From the NCBI RefSeq assembly GCF_002104995.1, contig NW_024468252.1, positions 930,001 through 994,000 on the forward strand: 64,000 nt of DNA. The letters run 5' to 3'. This DNA comes from Linderina pennispora (Eukaryota > Kickxellomycota > Kickxellomycetes > Kickxellales > Kickxellaceae). A model generated the notes under the pieces. That model saw only the letters and a list, made by a program, of their open reading frames with translations, was not told where the DNA came from and did no database searches. The translations under genes were made by a program, and so were the position numbers. Shown here piece after piece: positions 21,829 to 32,512 of the stretch. Numbering within the stretch: the first letter of the stretch is position 1; each line of letters begins with the position of its first letter.

Positions 21829-22415
21829 TTGGAGAACTCCGAATGTGCAATGTGCCAAGTAAAAGTACAAGGTAGTGGAAAGTGTAGAAAGCGAAGCTTG
21901 CGCAAGGCAGAGAAAGAACATCAGTTGTCCTCCAAGGTACACATGACCACGTACTGGTGCAGCTATATCTTTCAGGCGCAACACCCTCCTTGAAAACAGG
22001 TTTGCTTCTAATATTTCTGATGCATGCCCTTCTCTGGCCACAAAATGGCACTGACAATGCACAGCACGCCAGTGTCCATTGCTGGCCAGGAAGATATTCT
22101 ATACAATATTCCAGCCCAGGTCTGCTTTATAAAACCTGCTATTCATAACTTATTGGGCCACATAGCAGATGCACCACATTATGCAACTAGCTACATTAGA
22201 AGCAAGATCCCATGTACCTACTTTACCTAACTATATGCCAGTTAGGATGTGACCCTAAATATATGAGGGCTATTTGCCTGAATTAAAATAGAAAAGAAAG
22301 GAAGAGACAATTTTGAATTCTGGACAGTGATATATATATACATCCACCCTGACCCGAATGCCCTCAATATGTCAAAGACATCTCCTCTGACATGCTGTCA
22401 CAATCATAATTCACC

Positions 22416-22475
22416 TCAGAGATCTGAACCTATGACCTTATAAATTGCAGTAGGTCAGAGCACTCATCGTCATGC
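22416..22475 (-). repeat. tRNA-like segment with A-box and B-box-like motifs (candidate SINE head)
   Basis: On the minus strand, TGACGATGAGTGC (22472-22460) resembles an RNA polymerase III A box. GGTTCAGATCT (22430-22420), about 40 bases on, resembles a B box (GGTTCRANYCC). Between them GACCT and AGGTC could pair as an anticodon-like stem. The acceptor stem and a proper 7-base anticodon loop are not seen, so this is not a functional tRNA. It adjoins the dispersed repeat copy B. Confidence 0.35.
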
Positions 22476-22499
22476 ACCTGACTCGGATTATGGTTATCA

Positions 22500-22870
22500 G
22501 CAACATTGTTGGTGGCAGTGCTTGCCTTGGTTGCGGTATAACAAGATGTCACTTTTATCCAACTCTAAAACGATTTATGGACAATGCCACTCAGACATGT
22601 GAAAGATATCACTGTATCAGTTATTTTACTACCTATTCCTATTCCATATCTAATTCCAGAACTACCTCCTGGCTTTTGAGGACTGCATACCACATGCTTT
22701 GATGCATATTGGATTTTAAGAGGTGTTTGTTCTCATTGTATTTTGATGGATCTTATACCGCTACATGGCAAAAATCAATATATGCATTTGGATGAAGGTG
22801 AAGAAAGACTTTTGAAAACATTCATATCAAGCATCTCTGCAACTACTTTTCCAGTGTGAAAACCATCATG
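22500..22870 (-). repeat. Dispersed repeat, copy B (less decayed)
   Basis: This is the inverted partner of the copy at 13.44-13.83 kb. It keeps more CpA, CpG and TpG than copy A. The alignment probably extends a little beyond these bounds. No conserved ORF or terminal repeats could be defined. The neighbouring sequence to 23.2 kb is also AT-rich and ORF-free. Confidence 0.78.
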
Positions 22871-23459
22871 TGTTCTAATGCCATTCCATTTTTATCTCTA
22901 TATCATATTGAAAGAGTATTGTCAATTGCTGGCATTGCTAGTGGTAGACAGTTCCAGGTAGGGGGCTATTTGAGAGAAATTATAGTATAATCATTTTTGT
23001 AATATCTGAAAGCAATGTACCATATGAGTTATTGGCAGGTACAGGCAGTAGAACAAAAGCCTAATATGAAAATTGTTGCTAGTATTGTAATTGAAAAATA
23101 AAACTCATTCATGATGATGCTACTACTGAGAAAGATTTTGGTGATTCAACAAAACCCATGTTTTCTGTAATGTTTGGCTTAGGAAACAGCCAAAATAGTA
23201 GAAACTAGAATTGCTCTGCTCATGATGTGAGCTCGGCTGCTAGTCAGCATGGGTTGACATGTTGATAAGAGCATTATGGCGAACTGGTCATTTGAACATG
23301 TCAGATGGTTGTTGGTGCAATAACAATCCTGGATATCTCCTGTCCTGATAGCCTGCTCAGTGCAGGTGCTTCAGTGCTGGTTTGCTGCTGCTGCATGCCT
23401 CTTGCGCAGGGTCTTTGTTGTAGGGGTGGTGCTGGAAGCATTGGCAGTAATGGCCGTAG

Positions 23460-24575
23460 AGCGACAGAACCATTCAGGAACATTGCCTGAATCACAGAGT
23501 GACTGGAAAATGAGTCTGAAATTTAGAACTGCTGCGAGATCGCGGTTCAAGAGCCGAGACGAATAGGCCTGCCTGTATTGTGCCATGGCCTGCTTACATG
23601 ACTCGCTTGTACAGCGGAGAAGGCCATGGCACTTCACAGTTGGGTTCTTCGATCTCTGGTAGGGCCGCGGGTTGGGAACATGCCGGAATGTCTGCAGCAG
23701 CAGCCAATGCACCTGCAAGCGAATCAGCCGCTACTGCTGCAGTTGCTGCAGTGGCCTCTGTTTCATCCGATGGCATCTTCGCTGCTTCGCGTGCAGCCTT
23801 CTTGGCCAATTTTCACCCTTTTCTGCTGCTTTCCTTGCCTCTGTTGCTGCCTTCTTTGCTGTGTTGATCTTGGTAACCTGCTCATGTGTTTTTGAAATAA
23901 ACACCTGCTTGATTATTTGCTTGTCTAAGCGCACATGGCCTGGGATCCATGATGTCCGCAGAGGCAAGCATTGGGGGAGACTTGCCAAGCTGTTCATTCT
24001 CGATAAGCTGGCATAGGCGAATATATGCATGCAGATGCTTAAGTGGATTTACCTTGGCATCATAGGCATTAAGGACTGATGCCAGCTTGTTGTAGATTGC
24101 AAGCATCGGTGGGGTGAGCATACTGAGATCAGGGTGCCTAGAGGCAACTGCCTGGCGGAGTTTCTGTGCAGGCGTATAAATATACACTTGACATGCGTTA
24201 TTGAACTCAGCCTTGGACACATTGCCCATTGTACTGTGCAGTGTGTTTTTGCGGCTGTGAATATCAATCAATTTGGCCAGAATCCACTGTAGGCAACTGC
24301 CATAGTGCAACACAATGTTGTTCTTGTATGCTGTCATCAGCTCGGTATCCATGTGTGTCGCCACCTGATTCATTTCGCGTATGCCATGTAGCTCGATATC
24401 GCCATTATGTAATAGATAATCATAAATATGGTATCTAACTACGTCACCGAAATCTGCGCTCGACAGTTCTGGCCTGTCCTTCTGGTTGACGAAATGCTTG
24501 GCATCAGTCTGACCAACAATGAGAGCAGCTCTTGCACTGAACCAATGGAGATATCTAGTGGAGACGTGTGACCAC
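23460..24575 (-). pseudogene. Broken Fanzor-like (eukaryotic TnpB homologue) gene
   Basis: The N-terminal part (24,575-23,945) is one open stretch of helical protein with MTAYKNNIVLHYGSCLQWIL, VYIYTPAQKLRQAV, LASVLNAYDAKVNPLKHLHA and IRLCQLIENEQL. A frame change leads to LPLRTSWIPGHVRLDKQIIK, matching the 'PLR..IIPKHI.ID' block of fungal Fanzor/TnpB-like proteins. A Lys/Ala-rich stretch follows. A further frame holds the C-terminal block NPRPYQRSKNP, CHGLLRCTSESC and SRLLNRDLAAVLNFR (about 23,715-23,500), like the zinc ribbon and the final RuvC motif (NRDxNAAxN) of TnpB/Fanzor. The segment that should carry RuvC-I and RuvC-II is missing. Indels of both signs occur, so this is a true relic. 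Family assignment is from motif memory, not a search. Confidence 0.55.
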
Positions 24576-25749
24576 TACAATAACAACTTGTCACCCTGGT
24601 TTCACTGATAGGGCTAGACGCCGCACAGCAGCGAAATCTTCAAAAAAGGCTAGTGCGTGGCATCAGTAATTTTCCTTTCTCTTTTCCTTTTTCTTTAGTT
24701 ATCAAATCCAAACTTATTCACATTCTCATTAGCACAACAATAGGTACAAATTGTGAATAAAATAGTCAACCATATAAGCCATAGCTGCTTATGCGCAGGG
24801 TAAGTATAAAACAAAAATTACCAGCGGTACTAAGTTCTAACTACCAGTATCAGTATTTTACTTGATGGTGAAGTAAATGTCGTTCATATAAAACTTCAAA
24901 GAATTCACTACTAAACCAGAAAGGGTTGCTGGTAGGGACCGAGCAGCGGCTCCTATACTGGGAAACTTGGCTTCAGGACTAATGGCTAATCGGACCCGCG
25001 CACTAACTAGTCGATTTATCGGCTGCTTCTTGATTATTCATGTTAGCGCACAGACGGAGCTGAAAAGCGTGACATGCTAGTTTTTAAACATATGGGCCAA
25101 ATCCGTATACTGCTTCCGAGCCACCACCTTCAATACCTGGGTCGGCATCTCCTAAGATCGAAACAAATTTATATGGATATGAAGTATTCATGTTTGAAGT
25201 GTGTTCCTTATAAATCCTGTGCTTTTTCCGAAACTAAAAATAAAATAAAATAGATCTTGCAGGAATAGCTGTGAAGCAAAATGCGATAAAATTGGAATAA
25301 GGGACACACTTGCCGTCAATATATCTCTGCGAACCAGCTGAGCAGTCGGTTGCCAATTTGCCAGTATGAAGCGAGTACGGCTATTGCTGTCTACTGGCTT
25401 AGGCGCCTACAGTAAGTGGCAGAAAATTATGTTAGGCTATCAGTAGCTATCAATACGAAAGTTATTGACGCTATTGACTTGGAACAACTATCAGCTGGCC
25501 CACATTGTTACTTTTTTTGAAGACAAAACATCAGTAATGTTTTGATAAATGATAACCGGTTTCCACCTAGGTCCCATCGGACCGTCTCAACAAACAGCGA
25601 GGTTGCACAATATTGGACGATAATTCAGCCGCAAAAATCGAAAAGGCACTGATTTCAGCAAACATGTGCTCTCAGGACGCTGAGGTGCGTTACCGGAGAG
25701 CAACAGACCTCTCAGGGTTAAAGCTATATGCTAATGAGCTATAAAAACA

Positions 25750-27396
25750 TCAGAACGCGTAAGGGTAGGCAGAAATATCGATGCTGCGGGCCGCCTTGAC
25801 ATAGTGAGGCAGCATGGCCTGGACATCCTGGACATGGTAGAAATTGATCTTGATCCTGGCGATTCTAGGCAGAAGCGCAACCAGCTCGCAGAACCCTTCG
25901 ATATCAAAGTTCTTCTTAGATATGATGTGGAATTGCTCTAGGCATTGGCTGATAGGCGAGCTCTTGCGGGCTCTAAGGGTATAGATGGCCATAGTGTTTC
26001 TGTTTGCTTGGTCGGGGAATACTGAGGCAGCAGCGTCGTCAATGCACATAGATTCGCAATCGATCTTTATAGACTGCAGCGCTGGAAGCTGCAGGATCAG
26101 GTTGGCGATTCCATCCTTAGTGGCGATGCTTGCTGAAAAATTCAGGTCGTTCAGGTTGGTCCACTCAATGTGCAGAGGCAACGGCCATCTGAACCAGCTA
26201 ATGACGGCCATCCTAAGATTGGACTTCAGGGCAAAAAGACGATCGACAGAAGCGGCCGAGTAGCAGTTCTCTACCCTTGTGCTTGTAGGGTGGCCAATGT
26301 TAAGGTAGTTTACCGTCTCTAAAGCGCGTTTGTTGATGCGGTCGAAGCCGGAAGGCTCATCGAAAATCGTCAGATCCGAGATATCGTTCACCAAGAAGTA
26401 GCCAAGAATATCAGCATAAACATATAACAAGCCAACGACACGCAGTTCTTTAAGCTTCGGGGAGGAGATGTTGTAGTCAAGGCCAGGGAATGGCATGAGG
26501 TGTCTGCTCCTTTGGATGAATTGCAGGCACAGAACTTCAAGGACGTCAAATGCCAGCACGCCCTGAGGTGACTTGAACAATGCCCATGGGATAACACCGT
26601 CAATTCGATAAAGGGTGAGGGTACGAAGATGGTTGGTCGGGATGAGAGCCAAACCGGTGTACTGGCGGAAATTCTGGATGTCAATGGACAAAGAGATGAG
26701 GCCAAAGAATTTGTCGAATGACAGAGGAGTACCGATAAGCAACTGAATGTGCTCCAGCTGGTGGATGTATGCTTTGATAGTCAGCGCATACAGTGGGCAT
26801 GCGTTAGCAGACAGAGGCTGACGATGTCCGGGCGATGGCACCCACTCCTTGAGCAGGTGATACTTCACACTGTTGATACGAGGAAACAGGTACACCATAT
26901 GCTCAACAGCTTTCCTTGCGTTCTTGTTTCTGACAAAGGCAGTCTGGAGGCGACCTGCGGTGAAGATACCTTGTCCAAGAAAGAGAATAGAGTGCACGTT
27001 TGGAAGAGGCCCACCAATGTCAGCAGTGATTTCCTTCAGAATCATATCCAGCTCCAGCGGCTGGTGACTTTCGTCGTGCATGACGACACGAATCTCAGTT
27101 ACCAGGTTCAGCTTGCCAGCGTCAATGAGAAACTGTAGGTTGAGATACCACTGCCGCGGGGTTCCAGCTGCTGACGAGGGGTCGTGGTCATTTATATCGA
27201 CGCGGCAATGGATGAAGAGCACGCTAAATGCAGAGTCCGGTAGTTCATCAAGAGAATCGGGATCTGTCTCGACGAAGTTCATAATGCGGGTGTACTCCAT
27301 ATAGGTGGAGCCAGGATACAGCGACGATGCGCACAGGCCGGCGATGTCGATTTGGGAGATCACTGCCAGCTGGTTGTCGGCCTGGTCAATATCCAT
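25750..27396 (-). CDS. Leucine-rich-repeat-like hypothetical protein, 548 residues
   Basis: The frame is intact and starts MDIDQADNQLAVISQIDIAG (ATG 27394-27396; an in-frame GTG just upstream is not used). No catalytic motif or F-box is recognisable. Along the length, irregular Leu/Ile-rich units recur, such as LRTLTLYRI, LKELRVVGLL, ALQSIKIDC and IARIKINFYHV, as in LRR superfamily solenoids. Such large, divergent LRR-like proteins form expanded families in some early-diverging fungi. The protein has no signal peptide or membrane segment. It sits alone between a transposon-remnant island and a 2.5-kb gene-poor stretch. The function is unknown; an adaptor or F-box-like role is only a guess. 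Confidence 0.75.
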   Translation of the reverse strand: MDIDQADNQLAVISQIDIAGLCASSLYPGSTYMEYTRIMNFVETDPDSLDELPDSAFSVLFIHCRVDINDHDPSSAAGTPRQWYLNLQFLIDAGKLNLVTEIRVVMHDESHQPLELDMILKEITADIGGPLPNVHSILFLGQGIFTAGRLQTAFVRNKNARKAVEHMVYLFPRINSVKYHLLKEWVPSPGHRQPLSANACPLYALTIKAYIHQLEHIQLLIGTPLSFDKFFGLISLSIDIQNFRQYTGLALIPTNHLRTLTLYRIDGVIPWALFKSPQGVLAFDVLEVLCLQFIQRSRHLMPFPGLDYNISSPKLKELRVVGLLYVYADILGYFLVNDISDLTIFDEPSGFDRINKRALETVNYLNIGHPTSTRVENCYSAASVDRLFALKSNLRMAVISWFRWPLPLHIEWTNLNDLNFSASIATKDGIANLILQLPALQSIKIDCESMCIDDAAASVFPDQANRNTMAIYTLRARKSSPISQCLEQFHIISKKNFDIEGFCELVALLPRIARIKINFYHVQDVQAMLPHYVKAARSIDISAYPYAF

Positions 27397-29936
27397 TGCA
27401 ACCACTTGAATGAAAAGGTGAAAGGCTGTTCAAGGGTTAGAACAAGGGTGCTGAATAAGCTAGGAGAGGTGGAAGAGCTATTGCTTGGAGGGGGTTTGTG
27501 GTGGTGGTGGTGGTGGTGAGGAGTGGAAAGGGAGGAGCAGCTCGGCCATCGCCCAGTTCTATGGTTAAATACCCGATTTCATTGCTGTCTACCTCCCAGC
27601 TGTCTTTTTTTTTTTTGACAACCCTGCCTGAAATTGCCCTTCGCCCTCCCTCAGCAAGCCAGTTTGCATGCAAGTGGATGGAGAGAAGAGTGCATATCCG
27701 AGCAGGCGTGACCTGGTGCCCCACATAAACTTGCTAGAAGAAATCGAACAAAGATGGCTGGTTTTGTGTCAGCAGGCACCCAGCAAGCCAGAATAGAGAG
27801 CGGATGCCCTCTGGCTTTGGAAAGACAGGGAGTAGGCCACATGAACAAAGGAACAACACACCACTCTTGGCGATGCTTTCTGACATTCCGTAGCTGAAAA
27901 CCTGCTTGGCACCGCCCATTTCATTTCTGACAACTGCAAATAGTTGGCCAACAGTGCATATTAACACCAAATCTTTCGTCACCCTGTGTCGAGCACCGAG
28001 CGGCTCAGCACACTCCACACTCTAATTTCCCAACTGTGAACAGCTGGTACCTGCACTGGAGGACCTGTTTTGCTTCACAAAAGTGGACGGTGCATGTGTT
28101 CACTGCAGCAGATATGCAGCGGGCATTGTGTGTTCTTGTGGAGCGCTGGATGGAAAGGATGGCAAGGGAACTTCATTTTCCGACACACTGGCACTTGGCT
28201 AAAAGCAGAAATGAGCCGGCAACAGGGAGCACAACTGTGGCAAATTTTAGTTTCAAAGATACGAACTAAGCACCTCCATAGCCCAGAGTCGGCAGCGGGG
28301 TAGTACCTGGTCCAGCAGGTGTGGTGCAGTTCCGATATGAGCTGGGTGCTGCACACCTATTACATGTGTGGTGCCAGGTGCCTTTCTTCTGTCAGCACTC
28401 ATCATACCCCACAAAGTATACTTCAATAATACGGCGCGTGCCTAAAACGACCTAGGTCAAAAGTCAGGGAAGAGGAAACTAGGTAGCGTGTTCTCCTAGT
28501 GATGATTGTAAATGTGCTGATAAAACCAAAAGTAAGCGTTCACAAAAATATATTGGAAAAACCAGGAGGAATCCCTGCTGCTAGGAGCCAGCAAGGGGTA
28601 TTTAAGCAAGCGCCGAGTGCGCATACTGAGCCCTCATCTAAGCCGCGTACGGCCCTGGATAAAGCTGCGCCACTCTCAGTGAGTAATCCGCCTAGGGTGA
28701 GTCGGAACTGCCCTAGCGGCATGACACATGTTAGATTGCTTAATATGAAAATACAGCTGTGATTTGCACTGGGCACCTTGCTCGCTCAGGCAGGGCTGCC
28801 CGCTCGGGTGCCATGGTGGACACCTTTGGAGGGGTGGTGGCAGCCCTGAAGCGTGCCTGTGCGCATTTTCAGCTAGTTCATTTAGCATCGGCCAATCCTG
28901 CGTCTACACTCTTTCACGCCAACCCTCTGTGGCTGACAGTGCTGCAGTGTCGCCAATCTCTGCCATTGTTCTGGTTGAGCAACGCAAGGGCAGTCGATAA
29001 ATTGAAGATAGGCAGATGTCAAAGGGGACAGCAGAGCGATGATTCCCGCTCTGCACCGGCCTATTGTTGGCACAAGAAATAGCTGCTGAAGCAAGGACGG
29101 CTGGGATGTAGACAGCTGGAGGCGGATTTCCGCTCTCTCCTGCACAAGGCGCAATTGTCCTCCACCATAGCGATCACAGGCTAGCTTTTGAAAGGAGGGT
29201 GGTGAGTGAATATTTGGGATGCCATGTGAAGCACCGCAATAGGAAATGCAGCAATCGTGAATGCTGAAGACAAGCTGAGGCCCAGAGGCATACATAAGCC
29301 AGGTGCCAACAGCGAAATTTCCGTCTCTTCGCTTATTCTTTGCATCTGGCTTTGTGACGGCAAGCAACCAGGACAAAGTGTTGCCCGGAACAGGAGACAT
29401 TCACATGAAGTGGCTGCCACTCCCTCTTGCCAGCCGCCTTGTCACCAACATTCAGCTGACAGGAGCGGTGCCTGCCAACCACCGGGTCCTTGTTTTACAA
29501 GCGCTGAACGCTGTAGTTGGTTCTGTTGTCTACCACTGTCCTCTCAATAATGGAAATAGCAGAAACTCCCCGTTAACACAGGTGGGATACAGTCATAGGA
29601 GGTTTATAGCGTAGTTGAGCATGTAGAAACAGAAATCCCTGTTGAAGATATTAACAACATATATGTTTCATAGTGCAGTCTTGCCAACTAATAAGGTGTC
29701 AGAAGGATCATAGCTGACAAGTGTAGCTCCAAGAAATGGAGCCTTCATACTTCGTGGCTACATCAGTTGTTTCCCTTGATATGCAGCATGCTAGCCTGCT
29801 ACATGTGCATGTGCGGCATTTACACTTTTGCCATCTTGTTAGCGGTGATGTTCGCTCCGGCCGCCGCACAACAATATACATATGTGGTGTATAAAGCATC
29901 ATGTTTCGTCAAATGTGGATGTCAGATATAATATGG
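27397..29936. other. Gene-poor region between the LRR-like gene and VPS52
   Basis: About 2.5 kb. It starts with the LRR-gene promoter, including a GGT/GTG microsatellite (27497-27518) and a T-run near 27,606. The rest has only short ORFs on both strands (for example + 28499-28762 and + 29303-29614) with no recognisable domain and no shared frame logic. An inverted pair AGGGCTGCC / GGCAGCCCT lies near 28,793 and 28,847. It could be old transposon sequence or 3' UTRs; nothing certain is seen. Confidence 0.5.
27497..27518 (+). repeat. GTG trinucleotide microsatellite
   Basis: Seven or so GTG/GGT units lie about 100 bp upstream of the LRR-like gene start. This is simple sequence, possibly in the 5' UTR or promoter. 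Confidence 0.85.
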
Positions 29937-32081
29937 TTAAAAGTTGTTCCTGTATTTCTTAATCTCAACCATCACGTTCTGCACGCCTACTGGCTGGCAC
30001 GTGCTAGTGGCTGAACCACGACGAGCAAAGCGCTTATCGTACAAACTGTGGAACCTCGTGTAGTAGATGATGAGCTGGCCGAGCACTGCATGCAGGATCT
30101 CTGTGCCGGTGCGGAAGTTGGAGAAGCTCTGAATAATCGATGAGTTAATGTTGGCAATCTGCGACCGCCAGCCAGCGTTGAACTCGCCAGCAACCCGGTC
30201 CAGCCCGTCGGTGCCCACCTGGCTGATATCCGACTGCTGCTCGGCCTCAAGCACAAACTGCTTGAGATATCCAAAGTGCTTGGCAAGCTCTGTCTCAGCA
30301 AACTCCATCACGGTCGCCGAGAACTCCTGCTTCCAGCTTGCCACCTCCTCCTCGCGCTCCGAGAACCCGTTTTCAAACAGAACCGTCAGCAGCAGATCGT
30401 AGCTGTTGATCAAGAAAACCAGCGCCTGGTGCTTGTCGGAGCTGCTGCCTGACACATGCGTCAGATACGACTGCACTGATGTGCGCAGACGCGCCAGTCC
30501 CAGGGACACTGCGTGCGTGTTGTAGGCGGCGTTGAGCCTCAGTATTGATGCTGCTAGCTCCGCATAGCGACGCACCGCTGCGGGGGGCTGCGTATCAAGC
30601 TTTGTCTTGCTCCTGTGCGCATTTGCCAGCCGCTTGATGCTCTCGATGTGCGTATCGATGATGGCCTGGAACTTTGGCCACAGGTGCATATTCATCGAGT
30701 TCACGTAGGATTCAAGCACAGGCACCAGGCGGCGCTGCAACTCACTGGCCAGGCTTGCCATAATGCGGATACACAGCAGGATGCCTAGCGCATCGTGCGC
30801 TGTCTCCAGGTAGCCCTTCAGGAACAGCTCGCCCACCCGCATACTGGGCTCAAATATGTGGCCAAAGATCATCCGCGCCATGTCCGATCCGGTCATCTTC
30901 TGGCGCGCCTTGGGGCTGACAAAGAACTGCATGATGAACTCGTACTCAGTTGTCGCGTTGTCGACCAGCGCCAGGTTGTAGCTGCGAAACAGCTCCTCGA
31001 ACGGATACTTTGCATTCGAATCTGTCGCAATCGACAGCACGATGGCGCGTGGGTCGCTGCTGTCTAGAATCGCCGCGCGTGTACCCAGATTGAACACGTT
31101 GTTTTTGTCGCGCGCAACCGTCTTGGTTGATCCAAACAGGCTGAGCTTTGTCGACGACTCGTCCAGCCCTATGACATCGGATTTGTCTGCAATGACACGC
31201 TCGAGCTTCATCAGCCCGCGCTGGTACGTCTCGAAATGGTCCAAGTAGTACTGCCGCATAATGTGGATGTAGCTGTCGCGCACCTCGACCGCAGCCTCTG
31301 GGTGACGCTCGATCAGAAAGTGGTTGAAGAACCGGTATTTAAGGAAGATCGAGTTCTGCAGGATCAGGACATTGGTGCTGAGGGCGCGCAGGCCGTTGAT
31401 CTTGTCAAGCAGGTACTCGCGGATCTTGGCTGACGCCCGCAGCCGCAACAGGTCCAGTTCAGGCTGAATCTCCTGGAACGCGCGCAGGCGCTTGTGCTGC
31501 TTGCCGTGTACCCTCATATAGGCAATCTTCTTGTTGACCTCAACCAGACACTCCAGGTACTTCTCGTTGACTTCACCATCGCAAATTGTCCGCACCGCAT
31601 CTGGTGGCACCACCACGCCCTGTAGGATCTTGCTGAGCTGCTTCTCGGTCACCACCCGGTTCTTGAGCTTCAGGCTCATCGACAGCGAGTCCGTCTGCAG
31701 CGCCTGGATGTCGTTATTGATGGCGCCCAAGTTGGACTTGAAGTTAACCAGCAGCCGCTCCATGTTCTCGAGCACCTCGTCGCAGTTCTTGATCTCGGCG
31801 TCGAGTGCCAAAAGCTCGCTCTCGTGCTGCTCGTAGCTGGCCAGCTGCTCGTCCTCGAGGTCGTGCAGCTCCTGCTCGATTTGGCGCGAGTGCTGGCGCA
31901 GGTCAACTCCCTTGGTCAGTACCTGCTTGACTAGTTCGTCGTTCTGCGCGTTGCCCAGCTCCTCGTCGAGGTTAATGCTGAGGGAGGGGGAGTCGGCGGA
32001 CAGCGCCTCAGGCTCGTTGGTCGTGTCAAACCCCTCGAAGGTGAGGTCGACCGGGTCCTTTTGCGGCGATGTCCCGGCCAT
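29937..32081 (-). CDS. VPS52: GARP complex subunit Vps52
   Basis: Vps52 is a tethering subunit of the Golgi-associated retrograde protein complex, which captures endosome-derived vesicles at the trans-Golgi. The 714-residue protein is uninterrupted. It begins with an acidic, disordered 50 residues, then a coiled-coil region (DLRQHSRQIEQELHDLEDEQ and the following helix), then the family core with LQGVVVPPDAVRTICDGEVN, LRAFQEIQPELDLLRLRA and IFLKYRFFNHFLIERHPEAA. The C-terminal half carries YTRFHSLYDKRF. The length fits the family (640-720). The start ATG at 32081 is 431 bp from the divergent beta-adaptin start, so the two trafficking genes share an upstream region. Confidence 0.93.
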   Translation of the reverse strand: MAGTSPQKDPVDLTFEGFDTTNEPEALSADSPSLSINLDEELGNAQNDELVKQVLTKGVDLRQHSRQIEQELHDLEDEQLASYEQHESELLALDAEIKNCDEVLENMERLLVNFKSNLGAINNDIQALQTDSLSMSLKLKNRVVTEKQLSKILQGVVVPPDAVRTICDGEVNEKYLECLVEVNKKIAYMRVHGKQHKRLRAFQEIQPELDLLRLRASAKIREYLLDKINGLRALSTNVLILQNSIFLKYRFFNHFLIERHPEAAVEVRDSYIHIMRQYYLDHFETYQRGLMKLERVIADKSDVIGLDESSTKLSLFGSTKTVARDKNNVFNLGTRAAILDSSDPRAIVLSIATDSNAKYPFEELFRSYNLALVDNATTEYEFIMQFFVSPKARQKMTGSDMARMIFGHIFEPSMRVGELFLKGYLETAHDALGILLCIRIMASLASELQRRLVPVLESYVNSMNMHLWPKFQAIIDTHIESIKRLANAHRSKTKLDTQPPAAVRRYAELAASILRLNAAYNTHAVSLGLARLRTSVQSYLTHVSGSSSDKHQALVFLINSYDLLLTVLFENGFSEREEEVASWKQEFSATVMEFAETELAKHFGYLKQFVLEAEQQSDISQVGTDGLDRVAGEFNAGWRSQIANINSSIIQSFSNFRTGTEILHAVLGQLIIYYTRFHSLYDKRFARRGSATSTCQPVGVQNVMVEIKKYRNNF

Positions 32082-32512
32082 GATGCGATTAGGTCGATTG
32101 AATGCAGTAAAAATAAACTTGCAGAAACGAAATACCGCGACGTAGAACGAAGGCTGACGTTTGTAGCTTTATGGCGGTGATCGGAGTCGAGGCTTCTCGC
32201 CACCGAATGCAGGCCATTGTGGCCTCGCGCGCACCAGGGCCGGTCCTCCCCAAGCGAGTGCCGGTTCTAGCCTTGGCCGGCAAATCAGCCCTCCCGCTTG
32301 TATTTTTCCACCACCCTTTGTGAGTATTTGCATTTCCAGCTCTCTTTCCACTTGCTACAAATCGTCTCCCCTTTTTGCTACATTAACAACACACGACTCT
32401 ATTTCCCCTTGGGGCGGACAGCAAAGGAGAAACTTCACAGAAGGAGGCGCGAATTCGCATTTTCTTCTCTTAACCGTCGGGACATAGTAGCAGCAGCAGG
32501 AAGCATATTAAT

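Larger units (their letters stand above)
21829..25749. other. Accessory island: decayed repeats and Fanzor-like remnant
   Basis: Nearly 4 kb without an intact gene between YPD1 and the LRR-like gene. From the left it holds YPD1 upstream sequence (to about 22.0 kb), AT-rich repeat sequence with a tRNA-like block (22.1-23.2 kb), a broken Fanzor-like gene on the minus strand (23.3-24.6 kb), and AT-rich sequence of unknown origin (24.65-25.7 kb) in which nothing further was recognised. Confidence 0.7.

Noticed and set aside
22416-22475. Functional tRNA gene
   Set aside because: No acceptor stem, wrong anticodon-loop length and imperfect boxes.
28755-28856. Hairpin-rich stretch near 28.8 kb as a structured RNA
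   Set aside because: Only short complementary pieces separated by a long loop; not convincing.
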